Assembly: GCF_000174815.1 (NCBI RefSeq)
Contig: NZ_ACNN01000005.1
Location: 1 to 64,000 of the forward strand
Source: Porphyromonas endodontalis ATCC 35406
GTDB taxonomy: Bacteria; Bacteroidota; Bacteroidia; Bacteroidales; Porphyromonadaceae
DNA: 64,000 nucleotides
Direction of reading: 5' to 3'
How positions within the stretch are numbered: position 1 is the first letter of the stretch; each line of letters begins with the position of its first letter. The notes beneath the pieces were generated by a model, which saw only the letters and a program-made list of their open reading frames with translations, was not told where the DNA came from and made no database searches. Below are positions 9,626 to 17,706 of the stretch, piece by piece. A program made the translations under genes and the position numbers.

Positions 9626-10411
9626 GTGATTTACTTTACAAGCGACGCGCACTTAGGTTCGCACTATCACCCTGATGCTTCGGCTGTGGAGCGTAGGTTG
9701 GTGGCTTGGCTGGATGCAATTGCACCCGATGCCGAGGCCATCTACTTTTTGGGAGATATGTTCGATTATTGGTTTGAGTATCGTCATGTGGTACCCAAGG
9801 GCTATGTGCGTTTCCTGGGTAAGGTGGCCGAGTTGGCAGACAAAGGGGTGGAGATTTATTTCTTCCAAGGAAATCATGATGTGTGGATGCGCGATTACTT
9901 CGAAAAGGAGTTGGGCGCACACGTTGTAGATCATGCCATGGAGGTGCAGTTGGGCGGAGCTACTTTTCGTCTTTCACATGGGGATGAGGAGTATCGAAAG
10001 GAGCGTTGGGTTAATGATGCGATGTACAGGCTTTTCCGTGCAAGGTGGGCACAACGGCTTTACGCTGCCGTGCATCCGCGTTGGACGGTAGGGCTGGCTC
10101 TCGGGCTTAGCGAGCGGAGTAGGCGAAAGGGGCTGCAGAAGCAGTCTGCCACTTATGGGGGCGATAATCCCTATTTTCACCTCGAGGATGAATGGTTGGT
10201 GCGTTGGGTTAAAGCTCGCCGTGAGCAATTCTCCCATGTACAATACTTCCTCTTTGGACATCGTCACTTGCTGGTAGATCTGATGCTGGGAGAGGGGCAG
10301 CGGCTCCTTATCTTGGGAGATTGGCTTCATTACAATAGCTATGCAGTGTGGAACGGTCGGGAGCTTTCTCTTGAAACGTTTGAGCTATCCGACCTTCCAA
10401 TGAATGGATGA
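9626..10411 (+). CDS. lpxH: UDP-2,3-diacylglucosamine diphosphatase
   Basis: A calcineurin-like metallophosphoesterase (261 aa) that removes UMP from UDP-2,3-diacylglucosamine in lipid A synthesis, at the inner membrane surface. The metal-binding motifs are SDAHLGSH, GDMFDYWFEY, GNHDVWM, SHGDE and FGHRHL, in the expected order. The start is GTG at 9626, directly at the first beta strand (IYFTSDAHLG), and I see no better alternative. The gene is preceded by the 22-bp array rather than a recognisable promoter. With the LptD-like protein and acpP in this window it shows a lipid A-bearing outer membrane. Confidence 0.92.
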   Translation: MIYFTSDAHLGSHYHPDASAVERRLVAWLDAIAPDAEAIYFLGDMFDYWFEYRHVVPKGYVRFLGKVAELADKGVEIYFFQGNHDVWMRDYFEKELGAHVVDHAMEVQLGGATFRLSHGDEEYRKERWVNDAMYRLFRARWAQRLYAAVHPRWTVGLALGLSERSRRKGLQKQSATYGGDNPYFHLEDEWLVRWVKARREQFSHVQYFLFGHRHLLVDLMLGEGQRLLILGDWLHYNSYAVWNGRELSLETFELSDLPMNG

Positions 10412-10452
10412 ACCCTTTTGATGTTTTTGGGTGGTGATTTGCTCGGAATCAG

Positions 10453-10482
10453 TTGCTATATAGTGATAAATTACTATATTTG
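10453..10482 (+). promoter_or_regulatory. Promoter of the ragAB (susCD) operon
   Basis: TTG (10453-10455), 19 bp, TATATTTG (10475-10482): a near-perfect match to the phylum consensus. Transcription should start near 10489, leaving a leader of about 440 nt before the ragA-like start. Confidence 0.75.
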
Positions 10483-10488
10483 TCCCCA

Positions 10489-10931
10489 GTATAAAACGCA
10501 AGAGCGTTGTGCATTTCTCGCGGAGAGTGCAGGTGTTTCTTGCCAATATGCCGATTATGAAAAGGTTAGCACCGAGTGCCGTCTTTAGAGAGAGGGGGCT
10601 CCCTTTCTCCTCCCCGAGGTGAGTTCTGGTGCCTTAAGTGGATTCCCATACTATGTAGGGATTACGCTCCTAGCCACAGAGAAAGATATGAAATAAGATA
10701 CTACTTAGGAGAGAGTAGAAGAGAGAAGAAAAGGTAGAGCGTGCTAGAGCGCGACAAAGAAGATAGGACAATCGCCCCACGTTGTGTAGCGGTCGCCCTT
10801 TTTCTCGTGAGTGCTACTCGTTCCTTCTTTGGGTTACAGGGCGATAATCATCCTCCAAATCTTCCCTCTCCCTTATGGCTTTAGAGAATAAAAAAAGAAC
10901 AGATAATCAAATTAGTAACAAGGAAAAAGAA
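10489..10931 (+). other. Long structured 5' leader of the ragAB operon
   Basis: About 440 nt without a convincing gene. Hairpins visible by eye: AACGC/GCGTT (10495-10508), a TGCA/TGCA hairpin with inner TCTC/GAGA pairing (10510-10531), and a larger element closed by GCACC (10569-10573) with GGTGC (10628-10632) enclosing a G-run/C-run stem. The second half is purine-rich, then CGTGCT/AGCGCG. I compared it by eye with cobalamin, TPP, SRP RNA, tmRNA and RNase P motifs and found no match. It could be a regulatory leader or a separate small RNA. Confidence 0.5.
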
Positions 10932-13900
10932 ATGTCTATGAAAAGATTGGCACTATTCTTCCTTACCCTGATGATGGGGTTGGGTTGGGCTGTAGCCCAG
11001 AATAGAACAGTGACAGGTACCGTTACTTCGGCAGAAGACAACGAACCTATCCCTGGCGCAAACATTGTAGTCGTGGGGCATACCAACATTGGTACTACGA
11101 CCAACTTAGAAGGGAAGTTCCAGATTTCCGTTCCAAGCAATGCAAAGCAGCTTCAGTTCTCATTTGTGGGGATGAAGACACAAGTTTTGGACGTGAAGAG
11201 CGTCATGAACGTGGTGCTTGCTTCGGATACCGAGGTGATGGAAACCGTTGTTGTTGTAGGTTATGGCTCTGGTCAGAAACTTAGCACCGTATCGGGTTCT
11301 GTAGCTCGCGTTTCTAGCGAAAAACTGGAGAACAAACCCGTCGCTAACGTAATGGACGGACTCCAAGGTCAGGTTGCTGGTATGCAGGTACAGACCTCTA
11401 GTGGGGATCCTAACGCTGCTGCTTCGGTACAAATCCACGGTAATGCTTCTCTTGGAGCAGGGGGGGCACCTCTTTATATCATAGATGGTGTACAGACATC
11501 TGCTAGCGTGGTTATGGCCATGAACCCCAATGACTTTGAGTCTATTACTGTACTTAAGGATGCTTCTTCTACCTCAATTTATGGTGCTCGTGCTGCCAAT
11601 GGGGTTATCGTAATTACTACCAAGCGTGGTAAACTCAACGAGGATGGGCGTATTTCTCTCAATGCCATGTATGGTATCTCTTCTCTCATCAGCGATCGTC
11701 CTATGCGTCAGATGATGACAGGGCAGGAGCTTATCGAATATCAACTCCGTCATACCGATGGTAAGGCTGCTCGTAAGAGATTCTTGGATGGATTCCAGGG
11801 AACAGCTTTCGATGGAACTGTGACGCAGGATGAAAATGGCGACTATACCGCTACTGTTGGACGCGATTATGACTGGCTCTCTTTCTTCCTCGGAAAGAAG
11901 GCTCCTACGTTCCAGGCAGATATGTCTATATCCGGAGGTACTGACAACGTTTCCTACTATGTGTCTGGGGGGTACTTCACTCAGGAAGGGATCTCTAACT
12001 CAATCTCAAGGTATAATAAGATTAACCTCCGTAGCAACATTGATGCCCGTGTAAAATCTTGGCTCCGTGTTGGTGTCAATATTTCTGGAGGTCTTGTACA
12101 GCAAATCTCTGCAGATGCTTTCAATAGTGCCTATGTTGATGGTGGTACATTTGGTGCACTCACTATCCCACGTTACTATAGCCCATATACTCGTGATGCT
12201 AATGGTAATTCTACCAACACTAGGGCAGACTATCTTACTTTCCACCGTCTCTATCCTGCAATCACGGATGCTGTCCTCTACAACCCCGAATACAAAGCTA
12301 AGTTTGTAAAGGAGGGGTCTAATAGCTATCGTTTTGGTGGTTCTGCATATGCACAACTTCGCCCCGTTGACGACCTTATTCTCAAGAGCCAAGCCGGTGT
12401 AGATATGGTTTTCAGTCGTGATGAAATGCTCCTATATCCCAAGCATCCCGAAGTGAGTGGTTATGGTATCAATAGACAGTCTTATGACGGCTCTTATGCC
12501 ATTACCTGGACCAATACGGCTGAGTACAAGTGGAAGCAGAGCGATAACAATAACTTCACGTTCCTCCTCGGTCAGGAATTCGTAGATAGCAAGAGCGAAG
12601 GCTTCTCAGCACGTGCCAAAGGCCTTACGAACGACAGGTTTATGATGTTGAGCCATGGTATGAAGGGTAATTATCTAACTCTCCCCAGCCAGTACCGTAC
12701 GGCTTATGCTTACTTCTCTCTCTTCGGTCGTGTAAACTACCTCTTCAAGGATTACATGGCATTCGACTTTACGCTCCGTAACGACCGCTCTTCTCGCTTT
12801 GGTGCTAAGCACCAAGCTGCTACCTTCTTCTCTGTTGGTGGTATGTACGACTTCATCCGTTCGGGTGTAGTTTCTGATAAGGGGGTTGTGAGTTCGCTCC
12901 GTCTTAAAGCTAACTATGGTACACAGGGTAACTCCTCAATTCCTCTCTACGCATCCTATGCTCGCACAGGTACCATTAACTATACAGACGAACTCGCATT
13001 TGGTGTTACCTCTATTGGTAACGACGATCTCGCTTGGGAACGTCAAGGTATGTTGAGCGTTGGTGTTGACTATGGTATGTGGAATGATGCTCTTACTGTA
13101 GACCTCGCATTCTATAACAGAAAGACTACCGACATGTTGATGAATGTACCTCTCCCTTACTCTACAGGTTATTCATCTCGTTGGGAAAATGTGGGTGCCA
13201 TGACCAACCGCGGTATTGACCTCACAGTTAACTACAACTTCCTTCGTACCAAAGATTGGGATGCTTACGTTTCGGCAACCCTGAACTACAACAAAGAGCG
13301 CATTGATAACCTCTTTAGTGAAAAGACCAATAAAGATGGTTACCGCGTAGGCGAAATTCACTATGCCGTAGGCAAGTCTATGGTATTCTACCAAGCTTCG
13401 TATGCAGGTGTTGATCCCAAAACCGGTAAGCAAATGTGGTACAAGCTTGATGCAAATGGAAATGTAACCAAAGAAACAACAACTGAGTATAGTGATGCCT
13501 TGAAGCACCGTATTGAGCATGCTTTGCTCAATGCTCCTTTCTCAGGAGGTCTTCAGATGGGTGTAACTTGGAAGAAGCAGCTCTCTCTTACGATGGACTG
13601 GACTTTCCTCGCAGGTGTTTATTCTCTCAATAATGACCGTTACTTCCTCGAAAACAACGTAAGTGGAGGATTTATGATGCTTAACCGTTCTAAGAAACTT
13701 AATAACGAGTGGAGAGATGATCTAACTGACGAGGAAAAGGCAAAGGTGACAGCTCCTAAATTTGACGAACAAACGGTAGTTGATGATCGTTTCTTGGAAA
13801 ACTCTTCTTTCCTCCGTCTTAAAAATATTCAATTGGCTTATACTTTCCCGAAGAGCGTATTTGGCACACAAAAGGTGATCACCGGAGCTAAGGTTTATGT

Positions 13901-14036
13901 TTCGGCTCGTAACCTCTTGACCGTTACGTCTAAGGAATATAACGGCTTCGACCCTGAAACAAGTGCCGGTGGCCTTACGCTGAACAAATTCCCCAATACG
14001 CGCCAATTCGTTGGTGGCATCCAACTAATGTTCTAA
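10932..14036 (+). CDS. SusC/RagA family TonB-dependent outer membrane transporter
   Basis: A 1034-aa outer membrane barrel that works with the next gene as a lid-and-barrel importer for peptides or glycans. The signal peptide (MSMKRLALFF to GWAVAQ) is followed by a carboxypeptidase-regulatory-like domain (TVTGTVTSAEDNEPIPGANI), a plug (GAGGAPLYIIDGVQTS, NGVIVITTKRGK) and about 800 residues of beta-barrel ending in a terminal Phe (GGIQLMF). An upstream in-frame ATG at 10875 would add 19 charged residues before the signal peptide, so ATG 10932 is preferred. In P. gingivalis RagAB carries oligopeptides. The substrate here is not readable, but the proteolytic neighbourhood favours peptides. Confidence 0.92.
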   Translation: MSMKRLALFFLTLMMGLGWAVAQNRTVTGTVTSAEDNEPIPGANIVVVGHTNIGTTTNLEGKFQISVPSNAKQLQFSFVGMKTQVLDVKSVMNVVLASDTEVMETVVVVGYGSGQKLSTVSGSVARVSSEKLENKPVANVMDGLQGQVAGMQVQTSSGDPNAAASVQIHGNASLGAGGAPLYIIDGVQTSASVVMAMNPNDFESITVLKDASSTSIYGARAANGVIVITTKRGKLNEDGRISLNAMYGISSLISDRPMRQMMTGQELIEYQLRHTDGKAARKRFLDGFQGTAFDGTVTQDENGDYTATVGRDYDWLSFFLGKKAPTFQADMSISGGTDNVSYYVSGGYFTQEGISNSISRYNKINLRSNIDARVKSWLRVGVNISGGLVQQISADAFNSAYVDGGTFGALTIPRYYSPYTRDANGNSTNTRADYLTFHRLYPAITDAVLYNPEYKAKFVKEGSNSYRFGGSAYAQLRPVDDLILKSQAGVDMVFSRDEMLLYPKHPEVSGYGINRQSYDGSYAITWTNTAEYKWKQSDNNNFTFLLGQEFVDSKSEGFSARAKGLTNDRFMMLSHGMKGNYLTLPSQYRTAYAYFSLFGRVNYLFKDYMAFDFTLRNDRSSRFGAKHQAATFFSVGGMYDFIRSGVVSDKGVVSSLRLKANYGTQGNSSIPLYASYARTGTINYTDELAFGVTSIGNDDLAWERQGMLSVGVDYGMWNDALTVDLAFYNRKTTDMLMNVPLPYSTGYSSRWENVGAMTNRGIDLTVNYNFLRTKDWDAYVSATLNYNKERIDNLFSEKTNKDGYRVGEIHYAVGKSMVFYQASYAGVDPKTGKQMWYKLDANGNVTKETTTEYSDALKHRIEHALLNAPFSGGLQMGVTWKKQLSLTMDWTFLAGVYSLNNDRYFLENNVSGGFMMLNRSKKLNNEWRDDLTDEEKAKVTAPKFDEQTVVDDRFLENSSFLRLKNIQLAYTFPKSVFGTQKVITGAKVYVSARNLLTVTSKEYNGFDPETSAGGLTLNKFPNTRQFVGGIQLMF

Positions 14037-14065
14037 TAAAAGACCTATAATTCGTAATTAGACAG

Positions 14066-15685
14066 ATGAAAAAAATAGCATTTTTCCTCAGCGCTATCCT
14101 CGTGTTTGCTACGATCTTTACATCGTGCGACATAACGCGCTTGCCCGAAGGGACTCCTCTGCAGGAGCCTTTCCAGGATATCAAGATGGCAAAGCAGAAC
14201 CGAGATGCCGTCTATGCGTTACTTATTGGGGTGGAGTCTCCCAATAATCTGAATTCTGCAGATATACAGACAGACCTTTTCCACCTTACGCAACTTGATA
14301 ACAACTCTCTCAAAGGGCTTTATACCTGGCAGGAGCAGTCTGTTCTTGATCATGATAATATTAATTCTTACTACGCTGCCTACTATAGAACGTTGATGCA
14401 GGCTAATTACTTCATTATGCGTGCGGAAGAGCTTATTGCTAGCGCTGAGTATAAGACTACAGACGAAGAGAAGACTCTCCTCAAGCAGTACATCGGAGAA
14501 ATTAAGATCATGCGTGCTCTTGCACACTGGCGTTTGATCCAACGTTTCTCTAAACCTTGGGATGGCACAACAGATAATGACGAGCAATCGGGTATTATCT
14601 TGATGAAGCAGTATGATCCTCTCAAAGGGGCTAAATCTAAGAAGGCAACACGTGCAGAAGTTTACAAGGCTATGATTGAAGACCTTGATTTTGCTATCGC
14701 TAATATTTCCGATGAAGCTAATAAGGATGTAAAACCAGCTATCTACCTCACTCGCGACTATGCTTACGCTATAAAGGCTCGTGTATGTCTTACAATGCAC
14801 GATTGGCAGGGTGCTGTAGATGCTTGCAATGCTTTCATGGATAAGTATCCTATCAATGTTGATGGAGATGCTGCTGCTAAGACGAAAGCTCTTTCTTCGA
14901 TTTGGCATACTGAGGACAGCCCTGAAATTCTAGTTCGTCTCCGTGCCACGGCCCAAGATGGAGCTGTTCGCAGTTCTCTCCTTGCTGGTAGTCATCAAGA
15001 GGGTTATAGCAATCCTAGGGACTATAAGGATAAGAGCAGGGCTTGGTTTATCTACTATACTCCTTATCTCGTGTTGGAGAAGTGGGTTGTAGACCTCTAT
15101 TCTGCAAATGATATTCGTAAGGAAGTGTACATCGGTACGAAGGGATTTTATCGTGATGATTGGCCTTTTAAATTCAATACTCTCACAAAGTATTCAGGTA
15201 ATAAGGCTCTTGATACAGACAAGAAAGTCCTCGAATTCAAGTTTGGTGTTCACCTTTTCAATGTAGCTGAGGCATACCTTATCAAGGCAGAAGCTCTTGC
15301 TGAACTTGGAAAGACTTCAGATGCTGCCGAAACCATTGTTAAGCTTGAGAAGTCTCGTCTCTCCTCGGGATATCCTGATCCCCTAGACTTTGGTACGAAG
15401 GATGAGGTGCTGAAAGAAATCCGCAATGAGCGTGTACGTGAGCTTGTGGGTGAAGGTTTCCGTACCAACGACCTTGTACGTTGGGGGATGGGCTTCAAGC
15501 GTAGTGAACCTCAAACTGGTGGTCTTGCTAGTGCTGGGGAGCAGATCTTTGGTACACCTCATGCTGTACAAGAAGTTGGCAAGGATCTCGAAAAGCAAGC
15601 TAGTGATAAGATGTTCATTTGGGAATTCCCTCTCCGCGACCGCGAGAACAATGAGAATCTCCAGAACTTCCGTAACTGGCGTTAA
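14066..15685 (+). CDS. SusD/RagB family substrate-binding lipoprotein
   Basis: The 539-aa surface lipoprotein partner of the preceding SusC/RagA barrel, 29 bp downstream. The leader ends in TIFTSC, a lipobox with Cys20. The rest has the helical TPR-like layout of SusD (for example IRNERVRELVGEGFRTNDLVRWG, typical of the conserved C-terminal block where these proteins carry RxxEL and RWG). The length is usual for the family. A strong terminator lies 77 bp downstream, so the operon is two genes. No sigma/anti-sigma pair or glycosidase is nearby, which again argues against a polysaccharide utilisation locus. Confidence 0.92.
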   Translation: MKKIAFFLSAILVFATIFTSCDITRLPEGTPLQEPFQDIKMAKQNRDAVYALLIGVESPNNLNSADIQTDLFHLTQLDNNSLKGLYTWQEQSVLDHDNINSYYAAYYRTLMQANYFIMRAEELIASAEYKTTDEEKTLLKQYIGEIKIMRALAHWRLIQRFSKPWDGTTDNDEQSGIILMKQYDPLKGAKSKKATRAEVYKAMIEDLDFAIANISDEANKDVKPAIYLTRDYAYAIKARVCLTMHDWQGAVDACNAFMDKYPINVDGDAAAKTKALSSIWHTEDSPEILVRLRATAQDGAVRSSLLAGSHQEGYSNPRDYKDKSRAWFIYYTPYLVLEKWVVDLYSANDIRKEVYIGTKGFYRDDWPFKFNTLTKYSGNKALDTDKKVLEFKFGVHLFNVAEAYLIKAEALAELGKTSDAAETIVKLEKSRLSSGYPDPLDFGTKDEVLKEIRNERVRELVGEGFRTNDLVRWGMGFKRSEPQTGGLASAGEQIFGTPHAVQEVGKDLEKQASDKMFIWEFPLRDRENNENLQNFRNWR

Positions 15686-15761
15686 GATTCTTTTTGAGGG
15701 GCTAACGCATATCCCGCTTCCCTGCTAGGGGAAGGGATTTGCCTCCTCTCCGATACTTACT

Positions 15762-15809
15762 AAAAAACTCTCCCTCTCTCTTGTAGAGTGGGGGAGTTTT
15801 TTTTTATTT
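15762..15809 (+). terminator. Rho-independent terminator of the ragAB operon
   Basis: CTCTCCC (15768-15774) pairs with GGGGGAG (15790-15796); the flanking A6 and T-run extend the stem, giving a bidirectional-looking A-stem-T terminator. Confidence 0.9.
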
Positions 15810-15931
15810 TACAGGTCTAAGGAGGTGGAGATTTCCTTCCCGAGAAGCCTATTGGGCTAGAGGAGAAAAGAAGAGAAAATAAGGGGATAGAGCAGAGTAA
15901 CACAGGAGGGGAGGGGATGTTTTTTTTGTTG

Positions 15932-15939
15932 TATCTTTG
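15932..15939 (+). promoter_or_regulatory. -7 element immediately upstream of an uncharacterised gene
   Basis: TATCTTTG, 8 bp before ATG 15948. There is no TTG at the expected -33 spacing, only a T-run. If used, the transcript would be leaderless or nearly so. Confidence 0.4.
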
Positions 15940-15947
15940 CCCAAGTT

Positions 15948-16592
15948 ATGCAGAAGAGAAACTTCGTTCACCCTTTGTTTGTGGGCTTATTCACCTTTCT
16001 TTGGATAGCTCTACCCCATTCGTCCCTCCGGGCGCAGTCTTTGGAGGAGCTTATCGTAGCTTTACCTGAGGGTACAATCCCCTTTTTGGATGTTGAGGCT
16101 CGCGAGTCTCTGCTAAAAGCCGAGCCTACGCAGGAGGTGGAGGTACAGGCCTTGGGGGCTCTTCTCGTACTCAAGGTGGAGGATCGAACCAAGCGTTTCC
16201 TTTCTTTCGGAACGGGAGTACTTTCTTTTGAGATGGTTGCTTTACCTCATAGTGGAGGGGATATCCTTTGTTGTATTGCCACGATAAAGGAGCCGTTTGT
16301 CTACTCAAGCATTTCCTTTTTCAATAAACGCGGCGAGACGCTTCCGCCCGAGAGCTTTCTGCCGAGCTGCCCTATAACCGATTTGCTTTTACCTGAAGCA
16401 TCCGATCAAGATAGAGCAAAAGTTTTTGGGCTTTCGCGCTATATTTTTTTCTCTTCTAGCGAAGAAATTTTGAATGTCTCGCTCGTGCCGGAGAGTGCTC
16501 CTACGGAGGAAAAAAAAGAGCATTGGCGCACCCTACTACGTCCGGAACCCCTTCGTCTAAAGTGGAGGCGTAAAGCTTTTCAACTTAAGTAA
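15948..16592 (+). CDS. Exported protein of unknown function (possibly DUF3256)
   Basis: 214 aa with a clear signal peptide (residues 1-29, ending SSLRA-QS). The mature part begins with SLEELIVALPEGTIPFLDVEARESLL, which resembles the start of the Bacteroidota DUF3256 family (a protein of about 200 aa with a similar 'maximum of N residues, then short beta strands' layout). That assignment is from memory and is weak. It contains a CC pair (DILCCIAT) and a single Cys near FLPSCP. The C terminus is basic. It lies 39 bp upstream of the membrane coiled-coil gene, so the two are probably cotranscribed. No enzymatic motif is visible. Confidence 0.7.
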   Translation: MQKRNFVHPLFVGLFTFLWIALPHSSLRAQSLEELIVALPEGTIPFLDVEARESLLKAEPTQEVEVQALGALLVLKVEDRTKRFLSFGTGVLSFEMVALPHSGGDILCCIATIKEPFVYSSISFFNKRGETLPPESFLPSCPITDLLLPEASDQDRAKVFGLSRYIFFSSSEEILNVSLVPESAPTEEKKEHWRTLLRPEPLRLKWRRKAFQLK

Positions 16593-16631
16593 CCCCCGAA
16601 TCCGTTTGGAGAGATAGCTCTTTAGTTTTAT

Positions 16632-17567
16632 ATGCAAGCCCTTACTTCTAAGCAAAAAAAACTCCTTATTGTAGCAGCTTTTGTCGTTGTTATTTTTCTC
16701 TTGGGGTTGTTATTCTTTTCTCTTCTCTCTAGGGAGCGTCGCCATTTGGATAAGGAGAAAAAAGAACTTGTGGAGATGGAGCGCGCCAAAATGCAGGAGG
16801 AGCTTTCCATACTTGAGGAGGAGTTTGGCATTCAAGCACAGAAGATCCGTGGAGCTTCCGGCTATGGAGAGCCCCGTTTGCACATAGTTTCCGATTCTCT
16901 TCTCGATCAATTGGGGGAGGCTCAAGCTAAGATAAATAGGCTTACGGAGGAGCTACGCGCAGTAAAAGATACCGATGCTAAGCGCATTAATGAGCTGTCT
17001 CAGGAGATTACGTCGCTTCGCAAAGTTTTACGATCCTACGTGGAGCAGATTGATTCGCTTCAGAGAATCAATACGGAGTTGCGGGAGGAAAACCAGAAAA
17101 TGAGCGACCACATAGAGGCGACCGAGGCAGAGTCTCGTAGACTGGCCGGGGAGAAAAATTCCCTTACCGCCCAAGTAGCTCGTGCTGCACGTCTCGAAGC
17201 TCAAGGTCTACGGACTGCAACTCTCGACAAACGAGGGCGTACCACTCAGCGGATTGAGAAGATACAATCAATAAAGATAGAGGGGGCTATTGCGCGTAAC
17301 GTTACGGCACAACCCGGGCGACGTATCCTCTATTTACGCATCCTTAATCCTAACGACCAGCCCCTCGCCGGGGATGGAGCCGCCTTCAGTTATGAAGGGA
17401 GCACGTTACATTCTTCGGCTTCTAAAGAGATAGAATATGGCGGGGAAGACCTACCCTTCGTGCTCTATTGGAATGTGGCGGAGACCCTGCTTGTGGGTAC
17501 TTATCGTGTGGAGTTGTTTGCCGATGGATCGCTGGTCGGGCGCACCTCTTTTACCCTTCGCGATTAG
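16632..17567 (+). CDS. Membrane-anchored coiled-coil protein of unknown function
   Basis: 311 aa. A short N-terminal tail is followed by one membrane helix (about 10-32), a long heptad-rich coiled coil (about 35-190, with a break around SGYGEPRLHIVSD) and a C-terminal beta domain (about 205-311, RILYLRILNPNDQPLAG to GRTSFTLRD). This layout suggests an inner-membrane anchor with a periplasmic stalk and an Ig-like or other beta head. I do not recognise the family. It sits between the exported protein and the LptD-like gene and could act in envelope assembly, but only position supports that. Confidence 0.75.
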   Translation: MQALTSKQKKLLIVAAFVVVIFLLGLLFFSLLSRERRHLDKEKKELVEMERAKMQEELSILEEEFGIQAQKIRGASGYGEPRLHIVSDSLLDQLGEAQAKINRLTEELRAVKDTDAKRINELSQEITSLRKVLRSYVEQIDSLQRINTELREENQKMSDHIEATEAESRRLAGEKNSLTAQVARAARLEAQGLRTATLDKRGRTTQRIEKIQSIKIEGAIARNVTAQPGRRILYLRILNPNDQPLAGDGAAFSYEGSTLHSSASKEIEYGGEDLPFVLYWNVAETLLVGTYRVELFADGSLVGRTSFTLRD

Positions 17568-17706
17568 TCTCTAGGCGTGAGGCGAGAGAGCCTGTCTACC
17601 GAACGCTCTCTTTGGAGCAACCCATACATCTTGATTTATCCTATACCCTCTCAGCAAAAAAAGAGGTACTTTTGTGCGTTAAGACAGCAGTGCACGTCAA
17701 CGCAGT

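Noticed and set aside
10489-10931. Possible cobalamin or other known riboswitch, SRP RNA, tmRNA, RNase P RNA or 6S RNA in the ragAB leader
   Set aside because: None of the core motifs of these RNAs was found by eye; kept only as an unassigned structured leader.
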